Assembly: GCA_025617745.1 (NCBI GenBank)
Contig: CM046853.1
Coordinates: forward strand, 57,931,233-57,995,232
Origin: Heliocidaris erythrogramma
Lineage: Eukaryota; Echinodermata; Echinoidea; Camarodonta; Echinometridae
DNA length: 64,000 nt
Direction: 5' to 3'
Numbering within the stretch: the first letter of the stretch is position 1; every line of letters begins with the position of its first letter. A program made the position numbers and the translations under genes. Below are positions 23,601 to 34,296 of the stretch, piece by piece. A model generated the notes under the pieces. The model saw only the letters and a list, made by a program, of their open reading frames with translations. It had not been told where the DNA came from and searched no databases.

Positions 23601-26600
23601 TTTGCTTAATATCCTTGCACCAGAAGGAATACAGAATGTAGAGAATGCACGATGAGAAGCCTTATCGCTAGACTAAACTCATTAACAACCCCCAAGCTGT
23701 CTTAACAACAGGTAAACAACGAGGTGGAGATCGATGATTCGATCGCGCCGGTACCACTACGAGCGCTGAGGGCTCCCTTCATCATAATCGTGAAAAATAC
23801 AAAGTGGATGCTCTGACCGGATCTCGATAGGTGATTTCGCAAGAAATTCCCCGAAATTTCAGGAAACCCTCTTCAAAAGTGACAAAACAAACTGGTAAGT
23901 TTTAATCATCTATTATTCACCATAATTAGCTATCTTTCAGTACATTTCAACCAAAGGTTTTCACTTAAATATAGCCAAAAATGCAGAGTGATACATATTA
24001 GTACCGTACTGACTATTGCCTGCGTTCCTGCACAGTTGGCAATGGCGTGTGCCTATGAGTGATCCAAAGCTACTTCAAAACTGTGCACACTTGGAACAGG
24101 AATGGTGGTGTTGTGAAGATTATTCCATGGTTTACGTATTCGTACATAGAAAGAATTTTTGTATCTCTGAGTTTTGGTCCTAGGAATAAACAATTTTTTA
24201 CTATGTCCTCTTGTCTGATCTCTGGATTGTAATTCAAGATTTGGTGTTACATCAGAATCGTATTTATTAAAAATCTTGTACGTTTCAATCATATCGCCTC
24301 GAGCCATCCTGTAAGCTAAGGTAGGGATATTCAACTTCCTCAATCTTTGTGCATAAGGCAGCCCCTTTAAAGGCCAAGTCCACCCTAACAAAAAGTTGAT
24401 TTGAATAAATAGAGAAAAATCCAACAAGCACAACACTGAAAATTTATTGAAAAGTTATGCACATCCTGCTCAGTATGCGAATGAGGGAACCAGTGACGTC
24501 ACCCACTCACTATTTCTTTTGTATTTTATTACATGAAATACGAAATATTTTAATTTTTCCTTGTTATAATGTAAAACAAGGATTGATTCCTCGCTGAACA
24601 TGTGTAATTGCCATTGTTGCAACCTATACGCAATTCAATGAGAGCTTCCTAATTGTAAAATCTGCAGAAATTAAAATCTATATTTCACATAATAAAATAC
24701 AAAAGAAATAGTGAGTGGGTGACATCACTGGTTCCCTCATTTGCATACTGAGCAGGATGTGCATATAACTGTTTTGCGAAATTAAACGAAACTTTAAAAT
24801 ACCATAACTTTCTTATTTTACATCCTATTTTGATGAAATTTTCAGTGTTATGCTTGTTGGATTTTTCTCTATTTGAATAAGTCATAAAGAAATGTGAGAA
24901 AATTACAATGCCCCGACCGGGATTCGAACCCGGGACCCTGGATTACATTACAAATTCAAATTGTCCTCTATAGAAATTCGTTGGCATGGATTTGCCCGAC
25001 TTTAGAGGGAAGACCTGTCTCATTGGTAGGCCATTATAGCGTACGCATGGAATTGGTATGGATGTACCCCCTACGCTCGATGGAAAGAGAGGGGCTATAT
25101 GTGAGATTGTTACTTTGCTTCGACGGGAGCCCAGATAGCTCATGTAATCATGTAATCCAGTAATCCATGTAAATGTGAGAAAATTACAATGCCCCGACCG
25201 GGATTCGAACCCGGGACCCTGGATTACAGGGAGCCCGGATAGCTCAGTTGGTAGAGCACTGGTCATGTAATCCAGGGTCCCGGGTTCTCACATTTCTTTA
25301 TGACTTATTCAATTTACTTCAATCCTATCAATTATGATATTTTCTCTATTTATTCAAATCAACTTTTTGTTAGGGTGGACTTGGCCTTTAACTCTGGACT
25401 AATCTAGTTGCTCTTCTTTGGACATTTTCCAAAGCATGTATATGTTTCTTAAAGTAGAACTTTAATGATTTTAAATATTGGCTTAATACTTATTATTGCA
25501 TAGATGGCATAAATTAAACAAGGTTATCCAAATTCAACGCTTGGAAACATTTGAAGTAATGATTATTATCAATTATAAAACGGTAAAATACAGCCCCCGA
25601 TATATCAGCCGAAGAGCTCCTCGAACGCTGCTGAGATATGTGACGACACACCATGGACCAGTCCTGTCTAAGCAGACGATGTCCCATAACATCTTACACA
25701 TTTTTCAGAGCCTATTTTGTGATCTCCTCTTCACTTATTTCTCTTCCTTCACTAGCGTCAGTCTTAATGTTAGTCTGTTGCCTCACTCTTAACTTTGTGT
25801 ATGGTATTATTTTGATGAAAAATGCAGCGTTAAAAAAATAAAGGAATCAGTCACTTGTAAACAAAATAAGACGCCATTGTATTTTCAGCTGCTTGCACCG
25901 GGGCATGTTCGGCGTTTCAAGAGGGAACGAATACCATCCTGCTATTATTCGGAGGGCTTTTCAATTTGAAAATGGGGTTTATTTCATTGATCATTGACCC
26001 TTCTCCTGTGTATTTACAATCAAACGGTTTTAGCTATCAGAATCAGTTTCACTTTCCCTTTATAATGGTGTGAAATAAGGTCATGTTTAAATACACCAAA
26101 CTCTTTATAATTTGATAAATAATTGCATTGCAATTACGTTCATTCATTATAGGACGTCGTCTGCTTAAGCAGGATCAATCCCGAGTGTGACGACATCAAA
26201 ACATCGCTATATTTCTGGCGAATCCTCGGATATTCCAGATGCTGAGAAGAGCTTTTATTTGTGTTGTTTTTATAATCATCAGATACGCAGTTGACATAAA
26301 ACTTATACGATTGCCATCTGTAAGCTTCCCAGTTTCTAGTGATACATTAATTGCCATATTTGTGATTTTCTTTGAATAGCTACCGGTACTTTAAGGTGGG
26401 GGCTCCACACAGCATGAGCATACCCTATTTGGGGGCAAACAAGCGATTTGTACATGAGTGAAAAAGTATCCTTGTACAGTCTAAATAAACAAAGGTTTGT
26501 CTAATTAAATTCATTAGTCTGTTTGCGTTATTGATCTTTGTATGTAAATGTTCTTCAAAAGTTAGCTTATCATCAATCACCACTCCCAAATCTCTCTCAG

Positions 26601-29600
26601 ATGCTTGAGGGCACTTTGTGAATTATCAATATCACTAGTCATATTATACACATATGGACTTGTCAGGGCAGACTTGGGGTTACCAATGATGAGAACACTA
26701 CATTTCTTAGGGTTGAATCTAAGCAGCCATTTGTCAGACCAGCATTTGAGCCTATCAAGATTCTTCTGAAGGGCAATACAATCCTTCTAATTTGTTATGG
26801 ACTTGAAAATATATGCACTACTCTCAGAAATCGTGTCATTGGTTTCCTCATTCCACGTCCATAGACCATGCACTTTATTTTTGCGTGCTAACGAACAAGT
26901 GGTTTCCTCAACCACGATATAGCCATCTATTCATGCAATTCATTAATTCTAGGATTAGTTCAGGAGGTCAAGAATTGTAGAAATCTAAAGCCAGGCAAAA
27001 AGCTATGGCATGATTGATGGGGGACAGTTCTGGGCAATCCTGCACTATTATTGCGCAATTGAATTTAGTATACTGCAATCAACGATGGAGGCAATTTCCC
27101 ATCGGCAGCCCAATAGGCCTTGAAAAATTGTTTTGGTCTCCGTTTGGGATTGCTCGATGCACTCATCCAATGTACGAGGTTGTGATATAACCTAGACTAC
27201 GGTATTCCTCTTTCATGTCTTTCATTACAGGTACTCTGAAACTTAGTTTTCGTACTACAGTCCAGATGACAGGGCATTAATAAAAGAGAAATAAATAAGA
27301 TTTCGATTTAAATTAAATATATTGACAATGGATCTAATTCATTTCATAATAAACATACCAACATCACCTACATTGAGATATTATTATATTATACTAGTCT
27401 ACATTTTATTTTATTTTATACAGCGGTCGTTTGAGCTGGGAGGATGGGGTGCATCAATCGCTGATCAAGTTCAGAGGTAAAATAATTTGAAGTTTGATGG
27501 TGACTGAATGCACATCAAATGGTCAATGGTCAACAGGGAAAGCAACTCGATCAATGTTGGTAGATGCTGCATTTGTACGCAAGCATGTACTGTAAACAAA
27601 AAATATTATACAGTCTACTTCTTGTGCTCTATCCACTTGTTTTACTTTGTGTGCATTTGTTTTGTGAAATAACTATTAATACTAGAACTTCATATTGTGT
27701 CTCAAAAGCATTTTTGTTTTAGTACATGTGTACTGCCTTGCACCTTTAATTCTTATCAATGAAAATTTAGCATCATATGAATGCTATGAATCATATAATA
27801 ACAACCCCCACCATCATCATCATCATTATCAGTACCACCACCACCATCACCTTTATCATTCATAATCATGAAAAACATCACTATCATTACCATCGTCATC
27901 ATCACCATGATCACCATCACTACCATCATCATCATCATCACCATTACTATCGTCACGCATCTTCAGAGACTATTTCTGCATTTTAAAAGATCATATTGTG
28001 ATCTGGTAATAATGAAAATAGACTTGAGCGACATCCAACACAACACATTTTTAAAGACACAATGAACCAAATTGATTTTGATAGAAATTAGATGAAATTC
28101 TGATTAGTTTGCTAAATAGAAATACATTATAGCAGCGTTTGTGACAATTTGGCAATTATCACCAGGTAATGACTAATCATTTTAAACTTGTCCCAGATCA
28201 TTATCTAGCAAATAAACTTTGTTTTGTTGGTCATTGGTCTGGAATTTGGCTGTCTGGTCAACAGTTACCACTCAATGATTTTTAGTCCTTTTTTCTCCTT
28301 TTTTTAACTACACATGAGAACTTAAGTCAAAAATACCTGAAATTAAGATGAACTTATAGATAAAAAACTTTTTATTTTATTTGTACCCCTTTTCATTTCT
28401 TTCCCCAGAAAATGTGATATCATTTGTAGAGGATTCTCTGGCTACAATTCTAAATGGGCATGTGCTGGCATGCAGTACATTCTTCCCTGCGAATTACTGC
28501 AAAATATTGCCATGGCAACTGTATTCTTTGGTGCAAATGATGCATGTTTACCAGAACTGCAGCCAGAGAAGCATGTGCCTGTGGCAGACTATACCAAAAA
28601 TATAAAGGTAGGATTGTGTGACATCTAGAGAATGTAGAACTGGAGAATTACTCCAGTTGTCAGCAGTAATCCTGGAACCCTGGCCAGGGTGCAAAATGAA
28701 ATTTAGGGCAAGATTTAGAGCCTTGAAAACTCTGAATGATTTACTCACATTTTCTGGATCACAATGGATGCATTTTTGCTTGCTGTGCATGCTTGTTAGC
28801 ATTTAGTATTTGATTGATTTGCATAAATAATTGGCTGTACAGCATGGGACGGACAGCCATGAGACTGACAATGTCGATCTAGTGAACCCTCAAAAAAGTT
28901 GTCAGAATGCCCATGTTCGTCTTGTAGGCTGTTTGTCTTGGAGGCTGTCAGTCTAATGGGATGTCCCAAAATATTTGGTAATTTGGGTATCTTGACTTTT
29001 GAATAGTGAAGACAATGACTACTGATAATCACCATTCATTCTTATCCACAAAGGACTTGTGCATTAACAAGATTTTCAGCTCAATCTCTTTCTCACTAGT
29101 CCATTCACTTTCATGTATATTCTGAATCAGCCTTTAATTCTATTTCTCACAAAAATGTCTAAACCCTCGGCTTTAGATGGAGTTGATTAGTACATCAACT
29201 TATCAAGCTGAAGCAAAATTGAAATGCATCAGAGTTTGAAAGAAATTAAGTACTGTACATGTGATTTATTGGGATCTTTCAGGAAATGTGATGTTGTGAA
29301 CAGAGGTTTTTCTGGGTACAATTCCCGTTGGGCTCGCATGATCATGCAGACTGCCTTGCCTCCAGACCTCCTCAAAGACGCGGTTGCCATGACAGTGTTT
29401 TTGGGTGCTAACGATGCTTGCTTGCAAGAGGTGTGGCCATGTCAGTTTGTAGGTGTCCAGGATTATGCTGACAACATGAAGGTTAGGATTCAATAGTTAG
29501 TAGGTGCTAATGTGCTTTTTTATGCCCCCTGTGTCCTGAGTTTTCAAAACCCTGTTGAGGTACATGTTCAGATGTTGCAGGGTAACATACGAAAGCACAT

Positions 29601-32600
29601 TAGTGCCTACCGGTAGTTTGAAAACGTTATCAGATGGTGTTGTTCACTCTGATTTTTTGTTTATGTCTATGTTTTTGTTTTGTTTTGTTATCAATATAAA
29701 TCCATTTATATCCATCTTTAATTATCTCAAGCTTAATACTTAACCAGTTCAGTTTGCAGTTCAGCATCCTGTGTTTGTTTTTTTAACAACCAGTAATATA
29801 ACAGACTGACTGATATATGTGTATATTGCAGTTTTGAAAATGTCAAGGCAGGATGCTATAAAAATGTCTCCACTTTTGCAACTAATGGACTTCGTACAAT
29901 ACTTGCCTTAAAGAAAACCCAACTGATTATACTTGCCCAAATATTGATGTATTTTGATTAACCAAAGAGCAAAAGCCATTTTAGTTTGCTTGGCAGCTGA
30001 CAAATTTGAGATATGCTGTGGAGATACATGGTATAAAGATACCCTTTGATACACTTGTAACTACTGGTAATCTATTTTGTTTAGAATGTCTTTTTTGGTG
30101 TGTGTGTGGGTGCTTGTGTGTTTTTTCCATGCTGTGGTCTTATATAAAATATCTCACAATTTGTAGAAAGTAGAAATTATTGGTCTGTGCAAATGCTGCT
30201 TGCATACATCTTCAACCTGTACTTTTGTTTCTTGTTCTTTTTCAAAGGCAATTGTGCAGTATCTCGAGAGTAATAGCATTCGCAAAGAGAAGATTCTGCT
30301 GATCACACCTCCTCCAATAGATGAAGCAATGTGGGGTGAAGTCTGTAAAGAAAAAGGTATTCTTAAAATTGTCTTTTTGATATTGGCTGTAGCCTGATCT
30401 GGGCACTGTTTCATAAAACTTGGTATCAATGACAACTGCCCCATTTCTATGAGAAATTTGCTCTCAGCCAATCAGATATGCAAGTATTTCAGTAGCTTAT
30501 AGCTGTTAATCAAGCTTGAGTTGGTTCATACTTTGATTACGGTAAACAGTTACTGATTTACATCTACTCAGCTGGTATAAAAGTGTTCTTTTTAAAAAAA
30601 ATATTTCTATGCAATGAATACACTTTTAGAAGAAAAAAGAGGGGAAAAAAGAACTACTAGTTTGGTGAAAAGGTCTTGAAAAAATAGAAAATAGAAATAG
30701 CTAATTCCCATAATTGTTTCAAACAGTATCGAGTCATTTTTTAAATATTTTGCCCAGAACATCTACCAGGGCAGGGAGGTATTATCCTGGGGGATCACTC
30801 CCCACATTACGTGCTACGCAACCGCGTTCACAAAAGCGTCAAAAAGGGTCTGTTTTCAGCCTTTAGGCGTCGTTGACGTTTTCCTTTAATTAGTGTTTAT
30901 AGTAACAACAAAAGTCCATGATTTTTATGCCTCTGTCCAGCGAAGGTGGTGCCAGAAGCATTATGTTTTTGGTTGTCGGTCCCGCTCTCTTGTTAACACG
31001 GTATCACAAGAACCGTTTGAGGTATGAACTTCAAAGTCTGTACTAGTATGTATTATATGAAGACGATCTGATTAGATTTTGGGGTATGTAGGACAAAGTT
31101 CATAGGTCATAGAAATCAATTCTAAAATTGCAGGTTTTAGCCTCATTAACAGTATATCAAGAACCATTTGAGGTATGAAGTTCAAACATTACGTACATGT
31201 AGGTCAAAGCCACATTACGTGCTACACAACCACGTTAACAAAAAGCATCAAAAAGGGTCTGTTTTCAGCCTTGAGGCGTCGTCGACGTTTTCCTTAAAAA
31301 AGGAGTGTTTTTTTAGCTTCATTCCCCATTTAGAGTATCATGATCATGAGTATTTTGTTGATATGAATAACACTGATTGGTGATTTGGATAGTTTGCATA
31401 CAAATTAAATAGGATATCACTAAAATTTTATCTGTTTGTACTAAAAAAAGCGTTGTTTTTTTGTTTTCCTGCTTAATAGGGGTTATTTGATTTAAACGCC
31501 ATTGTGGGTATTGTACTAGGTACCATAATAATTTATACGCCACTTCGGGTATTTTGGTGTGGCGTGATGACCCTGCTGATGCCATTTAGGGTATGTTTTG
31601 CTGATGTGACGCTGTATAGGGTGCTAATTAGACTTCGTGCAATACGCCATTTAGGGTCCATTTTTGAAGGTGTGGACGCGCTTGGGTAGCACATTTGTCT
31701 GAGAGTAGCCCCCCCCCCCCCCCCCCGGTGTATTATTGACCATACAAACTTTAACATTTTTTTTTTTCACAACAGGTGTAGCTCTGAATAGGACATTGAA
31801 AAACACAGGGATTTATGCCAAAGCTTGCGTTACCTTAGCTCAGGATATGGATGTAAAGGTGATTGATATATGGACCGCAATGCAGAATGAAGAGGTAAGC
31901 GGTGTAAGAGCAAGACAGCTTGCACCATTCGCCAAAAGTACTAGTCAATTGTTGCAGAGAAAGCAAGCTTCCCCAAAATTTTAAAGCAGTTTTGGCTTCC
32001 AAGCCCCCTTTCCACCCACCCCTCGAAAAATGAGTTTGAACGAATCTGGAATCTGGACTTGTGTAGACTGTTTATTTCCATCTAGGAAGAGAGGCAGTAT
32101 GAAGGGATAGTCTGCAACTCAAAACTTGTAAAATAGAAAATAAAAAATTATTCCTCCTTGAAGCTATGCTTTGTACAATTTAGAGAAAAAGGCAGTAGGT
32201 ATAGTGTACAAATTTTCTTCTGTTTACTAACTAACAACAAAAGTCCATGATTTTTATGCCTCCATCCAGCGAAGGTGGTGCCGGAAGCATTATGTTTTTG
32301 GGTTGTCGGTCCCGCTATCTTGTTAATGCGGTATCTCACAAACAGTTTGATGTATGAACTTCAAAGTCTGTACTAGTATGTATTATGGGTCAATCCACGT
32401 CAAATCAACCAATTTTTTTGACAATTTGTCACCCGACCCCCTTCAATTTTTTGGTATATTTTATTAAAATATGTATTACAGACTATTACTACAGCAAATA
32501 TGACAGGGCTGGGGCTCTCCATTTTGAAACTGTCGTCATGTGAAACGTCCCCCGAATCCCATTTTCATCGTTTACGACCACTTTTGGTGGTGAAAATTAG

Positions 32601-34149
32601 CCGTTAAACCTTTCGGTACCAAAATTTCTTTGGTAACCCCCGATAATATTGGTAAATGTCTATTAATACAGAAAATTTCATGGTATTCCTAGATGGGACG
32701 AAGGGTCATCTGTGACCTTGAACTTGGAACATTTTTCATTTTTTCCAAATTTGAGGGCGCCCTTCACAAAAACGGCTGGCCCAATTCCGCTGATTTTTTG
32801 TTGGATTATTGCCCAAGTCAAAGTCTTTAACTGTACAAAATTCTAGTTCCTGATCTCATACAGTATTAGAGATATGAGGCTCTAAACATGCATCCAAAAT
32901 TTCAAAAATGAAATTCGACACCATGTTCGGTGACCTCGTACGCAGAAACGAAAGGTCAGTTTTGCGTCACAATTAATTTTTCTTTTAAATAGCATAAAGT
33001 TCTTCCAATTTACAGATAATGAGCTGTACTGGATAAAAATTCTGGCTTCAATGGTCAATTAAAAAACCATAATTTTCATAAAACTCATTTCTTGGAACGC
33101 GCATTGGTTGCTATGCGAGGCTGTATCTTAGCAACCACTTGACCTTGGGGCAAAATATTTTGGGGTTTTCGGTCAGACACTCCGAGGAACATTTGGTGCG
33201 AGTTTAAAGAAAATCGAAGGGGGTCGGGTGACAAGCATTGGTTGATTTGACGTGGATTGACCCTTATATGAAGACGATCTGATTAGATTTGGGGGTATAT
33301 AGGTCAGAGTTCATAGGTCATAGAGGTCAATTCTAAAATTGCAGGTTTTAGCCTCATTAACAGGATATCAAGAACCATTTGAAGTTTGAAGTTCAAACAT
33401 TTACGTACAGGTAGGTCAAAGGTTATAGAGGTCAGTATGCATGAAATTAAAGCGGGTTTTGGGGGTATCACAATATACCTTTTGTACTAGAAGGAGATAA
33501 GTGGTCAGACTTTTGGTTTGTTAGGTCATATTGCAAAGTGGTCAATTAATTGTAGGGGTTATTTTGGTTATCAATATTTCAAGAACAGTTTGAATAATGA
33601 AGTTAATTGAATATATGCGGAGGCATATAAGAGACGCATTCGCATTCATCTTGTTTTTTGTAATTACTCTGTTTTATAAAACTGTAAAGTAAATGATATG
33701 TAGACAGTAAAGTTCTAAATTGTCTGAATTCTTAACTGTTTAAGGTCTTGTAAAACAAAAAAGGAAAACGAAAATGATCTGTGTTGTTTCATTGTTTTAT
33801 TTTGGCTTTCTGAACAAAATAAAAGCTGTCAGATTGAAAAGATGACACCCTAATTGAGTGGACAATGCAAGTTAAGTGAACGTACACACAATATGCAACT
33901 TGTACTATATGCCTGTGCTATTAGACTTAGTTGTAATCGTTTTTCATTTCCTTTTTGTTCTATTCTTGGTAGAACTGGGGTCAGCGATTCCTTTCCGATG
34001 GTCTCCATCTCTCAGCGGAAGGAGCTGGCTTCCTCTACAAGCAGATGTCCGGTTTTGTGGAAGACTGCACAGCCTCTCTACCTCAGCAGTTCCCTGACTG
34101 GAGTGAAGTGGACTATGCCAATCCAGAGAAAAGCTTCCAGCAGAGTTGA
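20686..34149 (+). CDS. IAH1: Isoamyl acetate-hydrolysing esterase 1 homologue (SGNH/GDSL hydrolase)
   Basis: Exons: first coding exon ending at 20744 (donor GTAAAA), 27424-27476, alternative 28409-28607 or 29283-29481, 30248-30356, 31776-31894 and 33973-34149 (stop TGA). Phases are continuous (0, 2, 0, 1, 0). The family blocks are all present: LFGDSITQ with the nucleophile Ser (block I, 20721-20744); LGGWGASIAD; RGFSGYN (block II); GANDAC (block III); SDGLHLS with the catalytic Asp and His (block V, 33994-34014). The length, near 230-240 residues, matches IAH1 (human 248). Established for the family: hydrolysis of acetate and other short-chain esters. The start is unresolved: the ATG at 20686 has a good context but is one frame away from LFGDSITQ, and the in-frame stretch after the TGA at 20664 has no ATG. 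The family assignment is firm; the 5' end is not. Confidence 0.9.
21337..21456. repeat. Interstitial telomere-like repeat (TTAGGG variants)
   Basis: Dense GGATTAGGATTAGG, GGGTTAGGGTTAGGGTT and GGGTTTAGG units, all on one strand, extend over about 120 bp in IAH1 intron 1. Units vary (TTAGGG, TTAGGA, TTTAGGG). This is a degenerate internal telomeric-type array rather than a chromosome end, since unique DNA and genes continue on both sides. Confidence 0.85.
21731..22395. mobile_element. Mutator-like (MULE) foldback element, 665 bp
   Basis: TIRs start TAGACCGAAATTTTCTGTCT and match their partner for over 110 bp with about one difference. A perfect 9-bp duplication GGGCTTACC flanks it (21722-21730 and 22396-22404). 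A 9-bp target duplication with long TIRs is typical of MULEs. A related copy is at 46726-47153. A perfect palindrome is nested inside (21856-22064). No transposase is visible. Confidence 0.88.
21856..22064. repeat. Perfect palindrome, about 101-bp arms
   Basis: The arm 21856-21956 (starting AGTCTCGTACAAGGCAAAAT, ending TTTAACACTAAA) is matched base for base by its complement at 21964-22064, with a seven-base spacer. It lies inside one half of the MULE-like element at 21731-22395. Confidence 0.9.
22405..24052. other. IAH1 intron 1, no supported gene
   Basis: This stretch is somewhat GC- and CpG-richer (22440-22860) and contains two strong unpaired donors: CATCG|GTGAGT at 22940 and AACTG|GTAAGT at 23893. 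Open frames exist on both strands (minus 22470-22859, 129 codons; plus 23453-23641, 62 codons), but none matches a family I know. Alternative first exons of IAH1 are possible but unproved. Confidence 0.4.
24371..25387. mobile_element. TTAA-flanked composite MITE with tRNA-derived inserts
   Basis: The left AGGCCAAGTCCACCC and right GGGTGGACTTGGCCT are exact complements between TTAA at 24367-24370 and 25388-25391. Removing the block restores the LINE reading ELKGLPYAQ (apart from a 1-bp deletion). Inside are a second palindrome (AAAATCCAACAAGC at 24417 facing GCTTGTTGGATTTT at 24853) and tRNA-like fragments at 24903-25290. Confidence 0.82.
24903..25290. repeat. tRNA-derived fragments (tRNA-Thr-like, anticodon TGT) in inverted arrangement
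   Basis: On the plus strand 25232-25290 reads as a tRNA 5' part: GCCCGGATAGCTCAGTTGG (acceptor and D arm), then an anticodon arm CTGGTCATGTAATCCAG, then GGTCCCGGGTTC, breaking off in the T loop. Immediately upstream (25190-25225) and at 24903-24940, the minus strand reads the T arm and acceptor 3' side (GGGTTCGAATCCCGGTCGGG). Halves face each other, so no intact tRNA gene is present. The anticodon loop CATGTAA would read TGT (Thr). This looks like a tRNA-derived SINE end captured and inverted inside the MITE. Confidence 0.65.
25453..26390. mobile_element. TTAA-type non-autonomous element, copy 2 (938 bp), inserted in a LINE
   Basis: Near-identical to 6562-7495. It is flanked by TTAA at 25449-25452 and 26391-26394. 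Taking it out rejoins the LINE frame (minus strand SPHLKKHIHALENVQ), a clean empty-site proof of insertion. It differs from copy 1 by a few substitutions and CCGGTA near the right end. Confidence 0.88.
26791..27423. other. End of IAH1 intron 1
   Basis: Unique AT-rich DNA leading to the acceptor TTATACAG at 27423. Nothing else seen. Confidence 0.5.
27806..27952. repeat. (CAT/CAC)n trinucleotide tract
   Basis: ACCATCATCATCATCATTAT and many CAC/CAT units cover about 150 bp in an IAH1 intron. Open frames through it are simple-sequence artefacts. Confidence 0.85.
28409..28607 (+). CDS. IAH1: IAH1 alternative exon A (duplicated block II/III exon)
   Basis: A 199-nt exon between CCCCAG and GTAGG encodes 66 residues beginning KCDIICRGFSGYNSKWA and including FFGANDAC. 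It starts in phase 2 and ends in phase 0, exactly like exon B at 29283-29481. About 37 of 66 residues are identical to B. The frame has no stop and keeps the block II Gly and the block III Asn. Compared with B and the human sequence it has extra cysteines (IIC, WAC, PCE) and lacks the usual Asn in NRGFSG. Because 199 is not a multiple of three, a transcript carrying both copies, or neither, loses the frame. It looks like a mutually exclusive exon that may change substrate preference; whether it is spliced in cannot be seen from the sequence. Confidence 0.8.
29283..29481 (+). CDS. IAH1: IAH1 alternative exon B (canonical-like block II/III exon)
   Basis: A 199-nt exon after TTTCAG and before GTTAGG encodes 66 residues beginning KCDVVNRGFSGYNSRWAR and including LGANDAC. 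It is the closer of the two to the human IAH1 segment (KCDVLNRGFSGYN), so it is probably the ancestral copy. It lies 675 nt downstream of exon A, with the same length and phases. It supplies the oxyanion-hole Gly and Asn of the SGNH fold. Its donor GTTAGG is weaker than that of exon A (GTAGG), which could matter for exon choice. Confidence 0.85.
30926..33650. repeat. Degenerate dispersed repeat, two tandem or partial copies
   Basis: GCATTATGTTTTTGG, GTCCCGCT and GTATGAACTTCAAAG phrases occur at 30958-31070 and again at 32280-32385 with 33264-33650. A third relative is at 36890-37650 (GGAGGCATTATGTTTTCGGG). Phrases recur about every 120-150 bp (AGAACCATTTGAGGTATGAA, AGGTCAAAGGT), so the family is internally repetitive. 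It lies in the last IAH1 introns. Confidence 0.7.
32387..33263. mobile_element. 877-bp TIR element with TTAT duplication (GGGTCAATCCACGTCAAATC ends)
   Basis: Left GGGTCAATCCACGTCAAATC and right GATTTGACGTGGATTGACCC are exact complements. TTAT flanks both sides (32383-32386, 33264-33267). The related repeat at 31040-31075 has the uninterrupted site GTATTATATGAAGACG, so it serves as the empty-site comparison. Subterminal CACCCGACCCCCTTC at left faces GAAGGGGGTCGGGTG at right. No ORF. Confidence 0.9.
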
Positions 34150-34296
34150 TGATGTGGTGCTCCCTCCATGTTCTTTCATGTGTCCTCAATTTAAGCCATT
34201 TGACAAAGGGCATATGATCAACTGAAATCTAAAAATTATCGCATCCCTCGTAGAAACTTTCTTGTTCATGGATTGTTCAAGAGCACTCTGTGTGAT

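Larger units (their letters stand above)
24053..26790 (-). mobile_element. Degenerate non-LTR retrotransposon (LINE) reverse-transcriptase 3' part
   Basis: Minus-strand translation gives typical LINE RT C-terminal phrases. They are LQKNLDRLKCWSDKWLLRFN and KKCSVLIIGN near 26700-26790, GYAHAVWSP near 26410, HALENVQRRATRL near 25400-25440, and LPYAQRLRKLNIPTLAYRMA followed by TRGHSKKLF, SFYVRIRKPWNNL and PSVHSF at 24060-24370. The frame carries indels, so the copy is dead. It is split by two later insertions (24371-25387 and 25453-26390). It is antisense to IAH1, in its first intron. Confidence 0.85.

Noticed and set aside
24943..25266. 107-codon minus-strand frame with GPGFESRSGH
   Set aside because: This phrase is the usual artefact of translating the tRNA T-arm region; it overlaps the tRNA-derived fragments.
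25232..25290. Functional tRNA-Thr gene
   Set aside because: It breaks off in the T loop and the anticodon stem has a mismatch; the 3' half lies inverted next to it.
27756..28065. His/Ile- and Met-rich open frames
   Set aside because: Translations of the CAT/ATG trinucleotide repeat.
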